Shown in pieces: positions 55,817 to 64,000 of a stretch of DNA of 64,000 nt. Under the pieces are notes generated by a model. The model saw nothing but the letters and a program-made list of their open reading frames with translations. It searched no databases and had not been told where the DNA came from. A program made the translations under genes and the position numbers. Each line of letters begins with the position of its first letter. Within the stretch, counting starts at the first letter, position 1. Origin of the DNA: Prevotella sp. (lineage in GTDB: Bacteria; Bacteroidota; Bacteroidia; Bacteroidales; Bacteroidaceae). The stretch spans positions 1 to 64,000 of the forward strand of contig JAFZIL010000063.1 of assembly GCA_017554385.1 (NCBI GenBank), written 5' to 3'.

Positions 55817-57187
55817 TTACGTCAGTGGTTCGCCAAAGAGGGTGGCACTGGTACTGCCTGTTATTCTCACCCGCACGGTCTCACCGATATGATGGCCCTG
55901 CTTGTCAAAGACCACCATCTTGTTCTGCTCGGTGCGTCCGCAAAGCTGCTCGCGAGAGCGTTTCGAGAAGCCCTCGACAAGCACGTCGAAAACGCGTCCC
56001 TCATCTTTTTTGTTCTGTTGGGCAGAAATCTCTGTCTGTAAGGCAATAAGTTCGTTGAGTCTTCTGATCTTCCCCTCTTCAGGCACATTGTCAGGAAGAT
56101 GTTTCGAGGCGTATGTGCCGGGGCGTTCAGAATACTTGAACATAAAGGCCGAGTCGTATCCCACCTCACGCATCAACGATAGCGAGAGCTGGTGGTCTTC
56201 CTCTGTCTCGTCGTGATAGCCCACGAAGATGTCGGTCGACAGGCCGCAGTCAGGGATGATTCGGCGGATGGCAGCTACGCGTTCCATATACCACTCGCGG
56301 GTGTACTTGCGGTTCATCAGCTTTAAAATCTTGTCGCTTCCGCTCTGTACAGGCAGATGGATGTGCTTACAGACATTCGGTTCCTCGGCAATGACGCGCA
56401 ACGTCTCGTCGCTCATGTCCTTCGGATGGCTGGTGGTGAAACGCACGCGCATCTCAGGCACTTCCCGGGCTACCAACCTTAACAGCCTCGCAAAAGTAAT
56501 GTCCTCTAACTCCCTTTCACTTCCTCTAACTCTTTCTAACTCCTTTCTGAAAGAGTTCACGTTCTGGCCCAGCAGTGTCACCTCTTTATATCCTCGGTCG
56601 CGCAAATCGCGCACCTCTTTTAGTATACTCTCCACATCGCGGCTACGCTCACGTCCACGGGTGTAGGGCACGATGCAATAGTGGCAGAAATTGTTGCAAC
56701 CACGCATGATGCTTACAAAGCCACCGATACGTGCACCATGCAGACGTTGGGGAACGATGTCGCGATAGGTCTCTGTGAGCGACAGTTCGATGTTGATGGC
56801 TTTGTGACCCGTTTCTGCCTGTGCTGTCAGGTCAGGCAGGCTGAGGTAAGCGTCAGGTCCGGCTACCAGGTCGGCATGATGATGATCTAATAAATCTTCT
56901 TTCACTCGTTCAGCCATACAGCCTAATACACCAATGATCAGTCCTGCAGGCTGGTTAGTGTTGTTCGAGGTTTGGCGTTGGCGGCGCAGCGCGTTCAGTG
57001 CCTCTAACCGATGCAGGATCTTCTGTTCGGCATTGTCGCGCACGGAGCAGGTATTCAAGAACACCGCGTCGGCGTCATCTATAGAGTCAGTTGTCTCGTA
57101 GCCAGCCATCTGCATGATACTGGCTACGACCTCCGAGTCGGCCACGTTCATCTGGCACCCATAGGTCTCAATATACAGTTTTTTCAT
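55817..57187 (-). CDS. miaB: tRNA methylthiotransferase MiaB
   Basis: MiaB adds a methylthio group to i6A37 of tRNA using two [4Fe-4S] clusters and radical SAM chemistry. The 456-residue protein has the N-terminal UPF0004 cysteines (YGCQMN, LNTCSVRDNA, GVLGCMAERV), the radical-SAM CNNFCHYC (C164, C168, C171), and a C-terminal TRAM domain. Residues about 218-231 (KELERVRGSERELED) are an extra charged insert encoded by a 10-nt tandem repeat. It has its own promoter and may read into the ABC exporter 50 nt downstream. Confidence 0.95.
   Translation of the reverse strand: MKKLYIETYGCQMNVADSEVVASIMQMAGYETTDSIDDADAVFLNTCSVRDNAEQKILHRLEALNALRRQRQTSNNTNQPAGLIIGVLGCMAERVKEDLLDHHHADLVAGPDAYLSLPDLTAQAETGHKAINIELSLTETYRDIVPQRLHGARIGGFVSIMRGCNNFCHYCIVPYTRGRERSRDVESILKEVRDLRDRGYKEVTLLGQNVNSFRKELERVRGSERELEDITFARLLRLVAREVPEMRVRFTTSHPKDMSDETLRVIAEEPNVCKHIHLPVQSGSDKILKLMNRKYTREWYMERVAAIRRIIPDCGLSTDIFVGYHDETEEDHQLSLSLMREVGYDSAFMFKYSERPGTYASKHLPDNVPEEGKIRRLNELIALQTEISAQQNKKDEGRVFDVLVEGFSKRSREQLCGRTEQNKMVVFDKQGHHIGETVRVRITGSTSATLFGEPLT
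56501..56550. repeat. 10-nt tandem repeat in miaB
   Basis: Five 10-nt units on the plus strand: GTCCTCTAAC, TCCCTTTCAC, TTCCTCTAAC, TCTTTCTAAC, TCCTTTCTGA. They encode an arginine/glutamate-rich insert not expected in MiaB. Confidence 0.8.
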
Positions 57188-57209
57188 CTTTCAAGCTTGA
57201 TTTGCGCTG

Positions 57210-57217
57210 CAAAGGTA
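57210..57217 (-). promoter_or_regulatory. -7 box of miaB
   Basis: On the minus strand TACCTTTG, followed by GCAG, 23 nt upstream of the miaB start. Confidence 0.6.
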
Positions 57218-57311
57218 AGGAAAATTTGCCAAAAAGAAGGTTCAAAAGTAAAAAAAAGCCGGTTTTTATAACTTTCAAGAGTTTTTATGTTGATTTTTCG
57301 TGAAAAAGATG

Positions 57312-57319
57312 TATCTTTG
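57312..57319 (+). promoter_or_regulatory. -7 box of the LruC lipoprotein gene
   Basis: TATCTTTG followed by GCATC, 37 nt before the start at 57356. An upstream in-frame ATG at 57287 precedes the box and so cannot be used. Confidence 0.6.
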
Positions 57320-57355
57320 CATCCGAATTCGAATCAACCAAAAAGTACTTTTATT

Positions 57356-59479
57356 ATGAGATTTATTAATGTAGGTTTACTGATGGCCTTGCTCGTAGTT
57401 GTTTCTTCGTGCAAGGAAAAGGACTTGTATAATCCGGAGGCCAACAATGAGCCTGCCAAAGTGGCAAACACCTTTGACTTCTCGACAATCAAGAATGTGA
57501 AGCTGACTGTCGACTATTCGGCTTTCGAGACTTATGGACCTGTGTTCTTTAGTATCTATGCAGAGAATCCCATCATTACTGAAGGCGACGAGGAGTATCT
57601 TGATGAAAGCATTTCGCCTATTTTCGAGGATTACACAAATGCCGATGGGCGTTACAATATGCTCATTCAACTGCCGTCTTTTGCTAAGCACCTCTATGTG
57701 GTGACGGGACACTTCCTGGTTAACGACCATGTGATTGAGGTCAATGTGGAGGACGGTGCTGCCTCAGCTGTGGCCAGCAATCCCGTTGCCTCCAGGAAGC
57801 GTAGCGCAGTTGTTACCAGAAGCGGCGAACAGACTGACGACATCTCGACCATGCCCTATCTGTCATTTATTGTCGACGAGAAGGGTAATAACACTGGCGA
57901 GCGTATTTACAAAGACTGGCTTACTCCGCTGGGCACATGGGACTCTGAGAGCGGACGTCCCAGCTATATTCTTCAACCGGGTGAGGCAGACGATGATCTG
58001 TTCTTTACCAGTGATGAGATTGCCGGATTGTATTCGACCGTTGGACAGGCACTCAGCACGAACAAGGCCTGCAGTTCTGAGTATCTTGACTATCCTGACC
58101 TGACTTTAGAGAAAGCGTCGGAGGTATCACTTACGCTGTTGGGTGGAAGCACCTGCTGGAATTGCACGCTGGGCTATTATTATTACAAGGAAAGTGAGCA
58201 TCCTTCCGGTCCTGCCGACTTGAATATCATCATGTTGTTTCCCAATACTCAGGACGGTCTGTGGGCTAATTTCAAGAGTAACATGGACTATAACGGCAAT
58301 ATTGCCTTGAACCGTGGTGATGCTGTTCAGTTGATGTACTATCCCAACATTGCTAACAATGGTGACCTGTCGGAGGCTACAAAAATATTCCCTGCCGGCA
58401 TCAAGATTGGCTTCATCCTGAAAACCAATGGTTGGGGCATGCAGAACGACAATAACGTGATTAAAGGCTTTGGCGACGGCAAGCGTAAGTATAATGTATG
58501 GGGAACGTCGACGCCCGGAGCATCCTACTGCCGTCCCTTCGGCCAGCCTGGTAAAGCACCCTATCAGTATCCCAATCCAGAAGGCAAGAGCCGTTCGGCC
58601 AAGTTCTCTTATATTTCACCTGAGGGTGACAAGTATGCCATCGTCTCCTTCGAAGATGCCTGCAACGACCAGGACTATGATGACGTGATCTTTGCCCTGA
58701 AGCCAGTCAATGCTTTCACTCCGCTGCCTATGGTAGAGGACAAAAAATCGACGACGATGGGTGTCTATGCTTTTGAGGACATGTGGCCCAACAGGGGTGA
58801 CTATGACTTGAACGACGTTATTGTGGACTACAAGCACGAGAAGCTGATGTCAAAGCAGAGCGGTGAGAAAGAATACAAGATTATTAAGGAGACATTCTAT
58901 CTGACGACTTATCAGAACTATGTGGAACTTAAGAGTGGTCTTGCGTTGAAGTTGAATACGCCCGTCACTCCTTCGAGTGTCGTCATGAAGAAGATGGCTG
59001 CCGGCTCAACCGAAGTTGTTGATGCAAACTATGCTGTTTCAGACGGTGTGTATTATCTTACCAGCGATGTAAAGGCAGAGCTGGGTACAACTTATATCAT
59101 CGAAGTGAACTATTCTAAGGGTCAGACCTCCAACTCACTGGCCTCTGTACAGCCATTCATCTATCGTGAGGAAGCCAACGACAAGACCTGGGAGGTTCAT
59201 ATCCCGTTCGAGGCTCCTACAGCGAAGATGGTTTTTGACTATTTCGGAACGAAAGACGATGCTTCAATTCCAGAGGAAGGAAAATACTTCGTTCGCGACA
59301 GTGACTATCCCTTTGCTTTCTTCCTCTATGGTGCAGACATCGATAACTTCAAGAACACAATCCTCAAGAGGGAGAACGAGAGCACGAAGATTGATGACAT
59401 TTATCCCGGATTCCTTCTGTGGTCAACTTCCAAAGGTGCTGAGAATGCCGACTGGTATCTGCACCCTATAGCCCAATAG
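57356..59479 (+). CDS. LruC-domain lipoprotein
   Basis: The 707-residue protein has a lipoprotein signal (MRFINVGLLMALLVVVSSC, cysteine 19). Residues about 350-475 form a DUF4114-like part ending EDACNDQDYDDVIFALKP. The LruC region follows (YAFEDMWPNRGDYDLNDVIVDYKHE, about 480-505, to the C-terminus). Acidic D-x-D-x-D-like loops in these modules suggest calcium binding. It should be a surface- or outer-membrane-anchored protein of unknown role. The promoter position fixes the start at 57356. Confidence 0.85.
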   Translation: MRFINVGLLMALLVVVSSCKEKDLYNPEANNEPAKVANTFDFSTIKNVKLTVDYSAFETYGPVFFSIYAENPIITEGDEEYLDESISPIFEDYTNADGRYNMLIQLPSFAKHLYVVTGHFLVNDHVIEVNVEDGAASAVASNPVASRKRSAVVTRSGEQTDDISTMPYLSFIVDEKGNNTGERIYKDWLTPLGTWDSESGRPSYILQPGEADDDLFFTSDEIAGLYSTVGQALSTNKACSSEYLDYPDLTLEKASEVSLTLLGGSTCWNCTLGYYYYKESEHPSGPADLNIIMLFPNTQDGLWANFKSNMDYNGNIALNRGDAVQLMYYPNIANNGDLSEATKIFPAGIKIGFILKTNGWGMQNDNNVIKGFGDGKRKYNVWGTSTPGASYCRPFGQPGKAPYQYPNPEGKSRSAKFSYISPEGDKYAIVSFEDACNDQDYDDVIFALKPVNAFTPLPMVEDKKSTTMGVYAFEDMWPNRGDYDLNDVIVDYKHEKLMSKQSGEKEYKIIKETFYLTTYQNYVELKSGLALKLNTPVTPSSVVMKKMAAGSTEVVDANYAVSDGVYYLTSDVKAELGTTYIIEVNYSKGQTSNSLASVQPFIYREEANDKTWEVHIPFEAPTAKMVFDYFGTKDDASIPEEGKYFVRDSDYPFAFFLYGADIDNFKNTILKRENESTKIDDIYPGFLLWSTSKGAENADWYLHPIAQ

Positions 59480-59519
59480 TAGAATAGTTGTGTTTGAAGC
59501 ACTTATTTAGCATGCCACG

Positions 59520-59558
59520 GAAAAGCCGCCCGGTTCATCGCAACCAGGCGGCTTTTAG
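59520..59558 (+). terminator. terminator after the LruC gene
   Basis: AAAAGCCGCC (59521-59530) pairs with GGCGGCTTTT (59547-59556), with an inner GGTT/AACC stem. The T run is short (four) but the stem is strong and could act in both directions. Confidence 0.75.
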
Positions 59559-59573
59559 CAAATAAAAAGAACT

Positions 59574-60503
59574 ATGGATATTATTACAGTGCCCAAGAAG
59601 AGCATTTTCAAGGAAGTGCGCGATTATATGACCATTGCCATTGGTATGTTGAGCTATTGCATCGGATGGTCCATCTTCCTGTTGCCCAACAATATTACCA
59701 CAGGCGGTATTGCCGGTGTGTCTAGTATTTTGTTCTGGGGTACGGGTATTCCTGTGCAGCTGAGTTATTTCTTCATCAATGCTGTGCTACTGCTCATCGC
59801 ATTAAAGGTCTTAGGCTGGCGCTTCTGCGTGAAGACAATCTTCGCGGTGACCGTGCTCACCTTGGGTGTGTCAGTAGTGCGCGCCAACTATAATGCCCAT
59901 CTGCTGGCCGACCAGCCATTCATGGCAGCAATTATAGGTTCGGTGTTCTGTGGCTGCGGTGTGGGACTGGGTCTGTCAGTGGGAGGTTCTACGGGCGGTA
60001 CCGACATCATAGCTGCCATTATCAACAAGTATCGCGACATCTCGTTGGGACGCGTCATTCTTATTTGCGATGTCTTTATTATCTCCAGCAGTTATTTGGT
60101 GTTGAAAGACTGGGAGAAGGTCATTTATGGCTATGTGGTGCTCTATGTCACTGCTTTTTGTATTGACCAAGTAGTGAACTCCAGCCGTTCTTCGGTTCAG
60201 TTCTTCATTGTCAGTCAGAAATGGGAGGAGATAGGCCGTCGTATCAACATGGCGCACCGTGGATGTACTGTCATCAATGGTACCGGCCTCTACACAGGTC
60301 ATGAGGTGAAGCTGCTCTTCGTATTGGCCAAGCGTCGTGAGAGTAGCATGATTTTCCATATCATCAACGAGATAGATCCGCAGGCCTTTGTGTCTCAGAG
60401 TGCTGTCATTGGCGTGTATGGCGAAGGTTTCGACCGCTTCAAGGTGGGTCGTAAGAAAGACAACGGGACACGTTCTGAGATGATGAAAAATCTTCAATTA
60501 TAG
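59574..60503 (+). CDS. YitT-family membrane protein
   Basis: The 309-residue protein has five or six hydrophobic segments with the YitT motifs LLPNNITTGGIAGVSSILFW and GLGLSVGGSTGGTDIIAAI (about 130-150), then a C-terminal DUF2179 cytoplasmic domain (RGCTVINGTGLYTGHEVKLLFVLAKRRE). The substrate of the family is not known. It is followed 4 nt later by the OPT transporter and is probably co-expressed with it. Confidence 0.9.
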   Translation: MDIITVPKKSIFKEVRDYMTIAIGMLSYCIGWSIFLLPNNITTGGIAGVSSILFWGTGIPVQLSYFFINAVLLLIALKVLGWRFCVKTIFAVTVLTLGVSVVRANYNAHLLADQPFMAAIIGSVFCGCGVGLGLSVGGSTGGTDIIAAIINKYRDISLGRVILICDVFIISSSYLVLKDWEKVIYGYVVLYVTAFCIDQVVNSSRSSVQFFIVSQKWEEIGRRINMAHRGCTVINGTGLYTGHEVKLLFVLAKRRESSMIFHIINEIDPQAFVSQSAVIGVYGEGFDRFKVGRKKDNGTRSEMMKNLQL

Positions 60504-60507
60504 TATT

Positions 60508-62484
60508 ATGGATGAAATCAAAAGCCAGTTGCCCGAAAATGCGTTTCGGGAACTGAAAGAAGGAGAGAGTTACGAACCGCTCATGTCGACCAAGGGCGTT
60601 TTCCCTGAGGTGAATGCCTGGTCGGTGATATGGGGTGTGATTATGGCCATGCTGTTCTCGGCCGCTGCTGCCTATTTAGGATTGAAGGTAGGTCAGGTGT
60701 TCGAGGCTGCCATTCCCATAGCTATTATAGCCGTGGGAGTCAGTACAGCCACGAAGCGGTCAAAGGCTTTAGGCGAGAATGTCATCATCCAGTCGATTGG
60801 GGCCTGCTCCGGTGCCGTGGTGGCTGGAGCCATCTTTACTTTGCCTGCCATCTACATTCTTCAGGCGAAGTACCCGGAGATGTCGGCATCGTTCATCAAC
60901 ATTTTCATCTCGTCGCTACTTGGCGGCATTATCGGCATATTATTCCTGATACCGTTCCGCAAGTATTTTGTCAGCGACATGCACGGCAAATATCCGTTCC
61001 CAGAAGCAACGGCTACTACACAGGTGCTGGTGAGCGGCGCAAAGGGAGGCGACCAAGCTAAGCCACTCTTGTTGGCAGGACTGGTAGGTGGCCTATACGA
61101 CTTTATTGTCGCTACGTTTGGTTGGTGGAATGAGAACTTCACTTCGCGCGTGGTTAGCTGGGGCGAACAGCTGGCCGACCAGGCTAAACTTGTGTTCAAG
61201 GTAAACACAGGTGCTGCCGTCCTCGGTTTGGGCTATATTATTGGTTTGAAGTATGCGCTGATTATCTGCCTCGGTTCGGTTGCCGTCTGGTGGCTGGTGG
61301 TGCCTGGCATGGCCTTGACCTTGGGCAGTGACGTACTGAACCAGTGGGATCCGTCGATAACAACAGCAGTAGGCGACATGTCGCCCGAACAGATATTCAA
61401 GAGCTATGGCAAGAGTATCGGTATCGGCGCTATTGCCATGGCCGGTATCATCGGCATCATCAAGTCGTGGGGTATCATCAAGGGAGCCGTGTCGCTGGCT
61501 GCTAAGGAGATGAAGGGAAGCGAAGGTGCTTCGATAGAATCGAAGCGTACGGAGAAGGATCTGCCTTTCAAGTTCATTATGATTGCCTCGGTGGTAACCA
61601 TTCTTCTGACGTTCGTTTTCTTCTGGTTCGGCGTGATGGACGGCAACATGCTCTTTGCATTGGTAGCCATCGTATTAGTGACGGTCATCGCCTTCCTGTT
61701 TACTACCGTTGCAGCCAATGCCATTGCCATCGTTGGATCTAACCCTGTGTCGGGCATGACGCTGATGACGCTTATTCTTGCCTCGGTGGTGATGGTGGGC
61801 GTGGGCCTGAAAGGTACCAGCGGCATGGTTGCCGCACTGATTATGGGCGGTGTGGTTTGCACTGCTCTCAGTATGGCTGGTGCTTTCATTACTGACCTGA
61901 AGATTGGTTACTGGTTGGGCACGACTCCCCGAAAGCAAGAGACATGGAAGTTCCTGGGCACACTGGTGTCGGCAGCTACCGTAGGCGGTGTGATGATGCT
62001 GCTCAACGAGACCTATGGTTTCGCTTCGGGTCAGCTTGCCGCCCCGCAGGCCAATGCCATGGCTGCTGTCATCGACCCGCTGATGAATGGTGTTGGAGCG
62101 CCTTGGCTGCTCTATGCCATCGGTGCCGCTATTGCCATCATCCTGACTCTGTGTAAGGTACCTGCGTTGCCCTTCGCATTGGGCATGTTTATTCCCCTGG
62201 AGCTGAACCTTCCGCTGCTGGTAGGTGGAGCCGTGAACTGGTACGTCACCACGCGGTCGAAGGATAAGGCCGTCAACGATGCCCGTGGTGAACGTGGCAC
62301 GCTCATTGCCTCAGGTTTCATCGCAGGTGGTGCACTGATGGGTGTGGTGAGTGCACTGTTACGCTTTGGTGGTGTGAACCTTGTCAACGAAGCATGGCTC
62401 GCTAATCCGCTTTCAGAGCTTCTGGCTCTCCTCGCGTACATATTATTAATATTATACTTCGTTCGGGCAACTCGGACAAAGTAG
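60508..62484 (+). CDS. OPT-family oligopeptide transporter
   Basis: The 658-residue protein has about 15 hydrophobic segments and the OPT signatures RELKEGESYEPLM at the N-terminus, FPEATATTQVLVSGAKGG (about 165-182), and NPVSGMTLMTLILASVVM. Members import peptides or siderophore-metal complexes by proton symport. Bacterial OPT proteins of this type are generally annotated as peptide transporters; the substrate is not proven. It lies 4 nt from the YitT gene. Confidence 0.92.
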   Translation: MDEIKSQLPENAFRELKEGESYEPLMSTKGVFPEVNAWSVIWGVIMAMLFSAAAAYLGLKVGQVFEAAIPIAIIAVGVSTATKRSKALGENVIIQSIGACSGAVVAGAIFTLPAIYILQAKYPEMSASFINIFISSLLGGIIGILFLIPFRKYFVSDMHGKYPFPEATATTQVLVSGAKGGDQAKPLLLAGLVGGLYDFIVATFGWWNENFTSRVVSWGEQLADQAKLVFKVNTGAAVLGLGYIIGLKYALIICLGSVAVWWLVVPGMALTLGSDVLNQWDPSITTAVGDMSPEQIFKSYGKSIGIGAIAMAGIIGIIKSWGIIKGAVSLAAKEMKGSEGASIESKRTEKDLPFKFIMIASVVTILLTFVFFWFGVMDGNMLFALVAIVLVTVIAFLFTTVAANAIAIVGSNPVSGMTLMTLILASVVMVGVGLKGTSGMVAALIMGGVVCTALSMAGAFITDLKIGYWLGTTPRKQETWKFLGTLVSAATVGGVMMLLNETYGFASGQLAAPQANAMAAVIDPLMNGVGAPWLLYAIGAAIAIILTLCKVPALPFALGMFIPLELNLPLLVGGAVNWYVTTRSKDKAVNDARGERGTLIASGFIAGGALMGVVSALLRFGGVNLVNEAWLANPLSELLALLAYILLILYFVRATRTK

Positions 62485-62508
62485 TGCTAAAAAGTGGATA
62501 AAGCGTTG

Positions 62509-63090
62509 TTAAAGAAGATAGAAGATACTTTCCGGTCCCATGTTGAAGAGTAAGTCGAGTATGCTCAGATTGGGTAGGAAACCATGCTTCTGTTCGTAAA
62601 CCTGATAGTAGCGCCGGGGCTGAAAGTCAGCATCCGGCGCTACTATTTTCGGTTGGATGCTGTTGCGGAAGTCATTTTCGGGGTGATGCTGATATTCGGT
62701 CGTTGCACTGACAACAGGATGAATGTCGAGCAGTTCGCACATTTTCTGGCGGATAGCCTCGTTATAGTCGTATAAATGCTCCCACCGCTCAGTGTAGAAA
62801 GGACGAAGGTCGTCTTCGTAATACTCGAAGAACGGCGAGTCGCCATAGGCCGATTGTAGTGCCTGCCAGTGCTGGTGTCGCCAGTTGCCATGGTCGGAAA
62901 TATTCATTGTTGAGTGTTCTACCGGAATGGTAAGCGCCTGCACACCATTGGTCGAGGCGATGAGACAGCGGTTGCGGTAGGTCTGCTTCTGGTAGCTATC
63001 GCAGTGCTCAATGAACACATGGTCGTAGCGCAGAAGTTTCTGATACCACTGTACAGGTCCGAAATAGGTAGAACTGAGCGTAGCCGTCAT
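62509..63090 (-). CDS. WbqC-family protein
   Basis: The 193-residue protein has the WbqC pattern: STYFGPVQWYQKLLRYDHVFIEHCDSYQKQTYRNRCLI, then IPVEHSTMNISDHGNWRHQHWQALQSAYGDSPFFEYY. Members are linked to glycan or O-antigen loci in some bacteria, but this one sits next to signal peptidase genes, an arrangement seen in Bacteroidota. The start at 63090 overlaps the preceding stop by 4 nt (ATGA); an ATG at 63129 is inside the upstream gene. Confidence 0.9.
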   Translation of the reverse strand: MTATLSSTYFGPVQWYQKLLRYDHVFIEHCDSYQKQTYRNRCLIASTNGVQALTIPVEHSTMNISDHGNWRHQHWQALQSAYGDSPFFEYYEDDLRPFYTERWEHLYDYNEAIRQKMCELLDIHPVVSATTEYQHHPENDFRNSIQPKIVAPDADFQPRRYYQVYEQKHGFLPNLSILDLLFNMGPESIFYLL

Positions 63091-63632
63091 GGTAGGAGTA
63101 GCAGGCGATTGCCCTTCCATCCACGCCACAGAGGTTGTTCTGCATCATGGTTGAAAACAACGAGGAAGGCGCGACCAATAATATTGCGTTCGCTGATAAA
63201 GCCCAGCACTCGGGAGTCGGTAGGATTGCCTTCGCCTAAGGCGCGTATCCAGTAATAGTCAGCATCGGCACAGTCTTTTGTGCTGGGCACCACGTTCAGC
63301 TGCCCGTCATAGTAGACTGTGTCGCCCGGCAATGCCTGACAGCGTCCGAAGAGAATGGTCTGACAGGTAGAGTCGCGTGGGTCTTCATACGCGACAAAGT
63401 CGCCTACTTCGACCGGCTGACGGCACAGTCGTCCGTAGCTGAACAACCCGTTGTCGCTGCCTGTGCGCAAACCGTAGCTCCAACGGTTCACCATTACACG
63501 GTCGCCAGCAAGGAAGGTCGGAGCCAATCCCTCGCCTTCGACGGTATAGATGGTTACTACCAACGACCGGAATACCATCATCGCTATCAGCGAGACGGTC
63601 AGCGTCAGCAGGAACTTTAGGGTTTTACGCAT
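63087..63632 (-). CDS. signal peptidase I paralogue lacking both catalytic residues
   Basis: The 181-residue protein keeps the S26 layout: an N-terminal membrane anchor, the box-B-like region VEGEGLAPTFLAGDRVMVNRWSYG, and the box-D-like GRCQALPGD. In LepB these hold the catalytic Ser (S-M-x-P-T) and Lys (K-R-x4-PGD). Here they are Gly35 (G-L-A-P-T) and Gly96. So it should not cleave signal peptides by the Ser/Lys mechanism. It lies between a true LepB and WbqC on one strand, 4-nt coupled to WbqC. A binding or assembly role is possible. Confidence 0.88.
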   Translation of the reverse strand: MRKTLKFLLTLTVSLIAMMVFRSLVVTIYTVEGEGLAPTFLAGDRVMVNRWSYGLRTGSDNGLFSYGRLCRQPVEVGDFVAYEDPRDSTCQTILFGRCQALPGDTVYYDGQLNVVPSTKDCADADYYWIRALGEGNPTDSRVLGFISERNIIGRAFLVVFNHDAEQPLWRGWKGNRLLLLP

Positions 63633-63679
63633 AGACGGGTATAAGGGGCTGTTTGTTGTGACTGAGTCGCAACCTACGA

Positions 63680-64000
63680 TTACTTAATGTTGTCGACCAT
63701 TCGGAACAGACGGTGCCAGCGAATACCTGAGATGCCGTGACGGTCGGGATCGCTACTCCACCAGATGAAGATGGGCTTGCCGACAATATGGTCTTCGGGC
63801 ACGAAGCCCCAGTAGCGTGAGTCGGCCGAGTTGTGGCGGTTGTCGCCCATCATCCAGTAGTAGTCCATCTTGAAGGTGTACTTCGTAGCCTGTTCGCCAT
63901 TGATGAATATCTTTCTGTCGCGAACTTCCAACTCATTGCCTTCGTAGACACGGATGGGGCGTTCGTAGATGGGCAGGTTCTCCAGTGTCAGGTCGATGCT
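63680..64000 (-). CDS. lepB: signal peptidase I, C-terminal part
   Basis: The gene runs off the right edge; the visible 106 residues (stop at 63680) are the C-terminal part of an active-type LepB. They contain box E, MMGDNRHNSADSRYWGFVP, with the conserved GDNR-NS-DSR, and end in a short tail. The catalytic Ser and Lys would be outside the window. The start codon is also outside; TTG/ATG codons here are internal. It is upstream of the catalytically dead paralogue on the same strand. Confidence 0.93.
   Translation of the reverse strand, partial: SIDLTLENLPIYERPIRVYEGNELEVRDRKIFINGEQATKYTFKMDYYWMMGDNRHNSADSRYWGFVPEDHIVGKPIFIWWSSDPDRHGISGIRWHRLFRMVDNIK

Overview
The window is a Bacteroidota chromosome segment, most likely Prevotella in the broad sense (Prevotellaceae). 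Evidence seen directly: many genes are preceded by the Bacteroidota -7 promoter word TAnnTTTG; Shine-Dalgarno sites are sparse; the ribosomal gene order runs secY-map-infA-rpmJ without adk; type IX secretion (T9SS) genes, GH97/GH29/GH43 enzymes, an LruC-domain lipoprotein, and an ECF sigma factor followed by a DUF4252-like gene are present. The genus is inference.

Layout. 1-11.9 kb: the S10-spc-alpha ribosomal super-operon from the 3' end of rplV to rplQ, including secY, map, infA and rpoA, with an internal promoter before rpsM and a terminator after rplQ. 12-14.1 kb (minus): a GH43 enzyme translationally coupled to a DMT exporter. 14.3-16.9 kb: clpB, shortened in its second ATPase domain. 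17-20.2 kb: a large secreted GH29 enzyme with two repeated C-terminal modules and a T9SS-like tail. 20.2-29.3 kb: an accessory region with a 22-bp-periodic palindrome array, a long structured non-coding leader, a type I restriction-modification locus (hsdM, hsdS, opposite-strand ORF6N gene, hsdR), and remnants of a second restriction enzyme and a PIN-domain toxin. 29.4-31.4 kb: two glycosyltransferases. 31.4-33.7 kb (minus): a GH97 enzyme. 33.9-35.5 kb: an AAA-ATPase/PD-(D/E)XK protein. 35.6-44.8 kb: FAH-family hydrolase, two tandem PorU-type C25 sortases, PorV and ispF. 44.9-57.2 kb: gdhA, RlpA-like protein, lipoprotein, DUF3467, thioredoxin, ECF sigma cluster, rRNA methyltransferase, LTA-synthase-like enzyme, ABC exporter and miaB. 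57.3-64 kb: LruC lipoprotein, YitT, OPT transporter, WbqC, a LepB paralogue that has lost its catalytic pair, and the C-terminal part of a true LepB.

How genes work together. PorU and PorV form the T9SS cell-surface attachment step, and the GH29 protein carries a tail of the kind they process, so it is a plausible client. hsdM, hsdS and hsdR form a complete type I system, but its reading order is broken by the antisense ORF6N gene and it is preceded by a leader able to fold in alternative ways.

The most unusual signals are the hsdM leader RNA; a 22-nt exact inverted repeat bracketing half of the ORF6N gene, a possible invertible switch; the tandem pair of intact PorU sortases; the dead LepB paralogue; and a window-wide habit of short tandem DNA repeats (periods 7, 8, 9, 10 and 18 nt) sitting in gene leaders and also inserted in frame in four conserved proteins and the signal peptide of a fifth.
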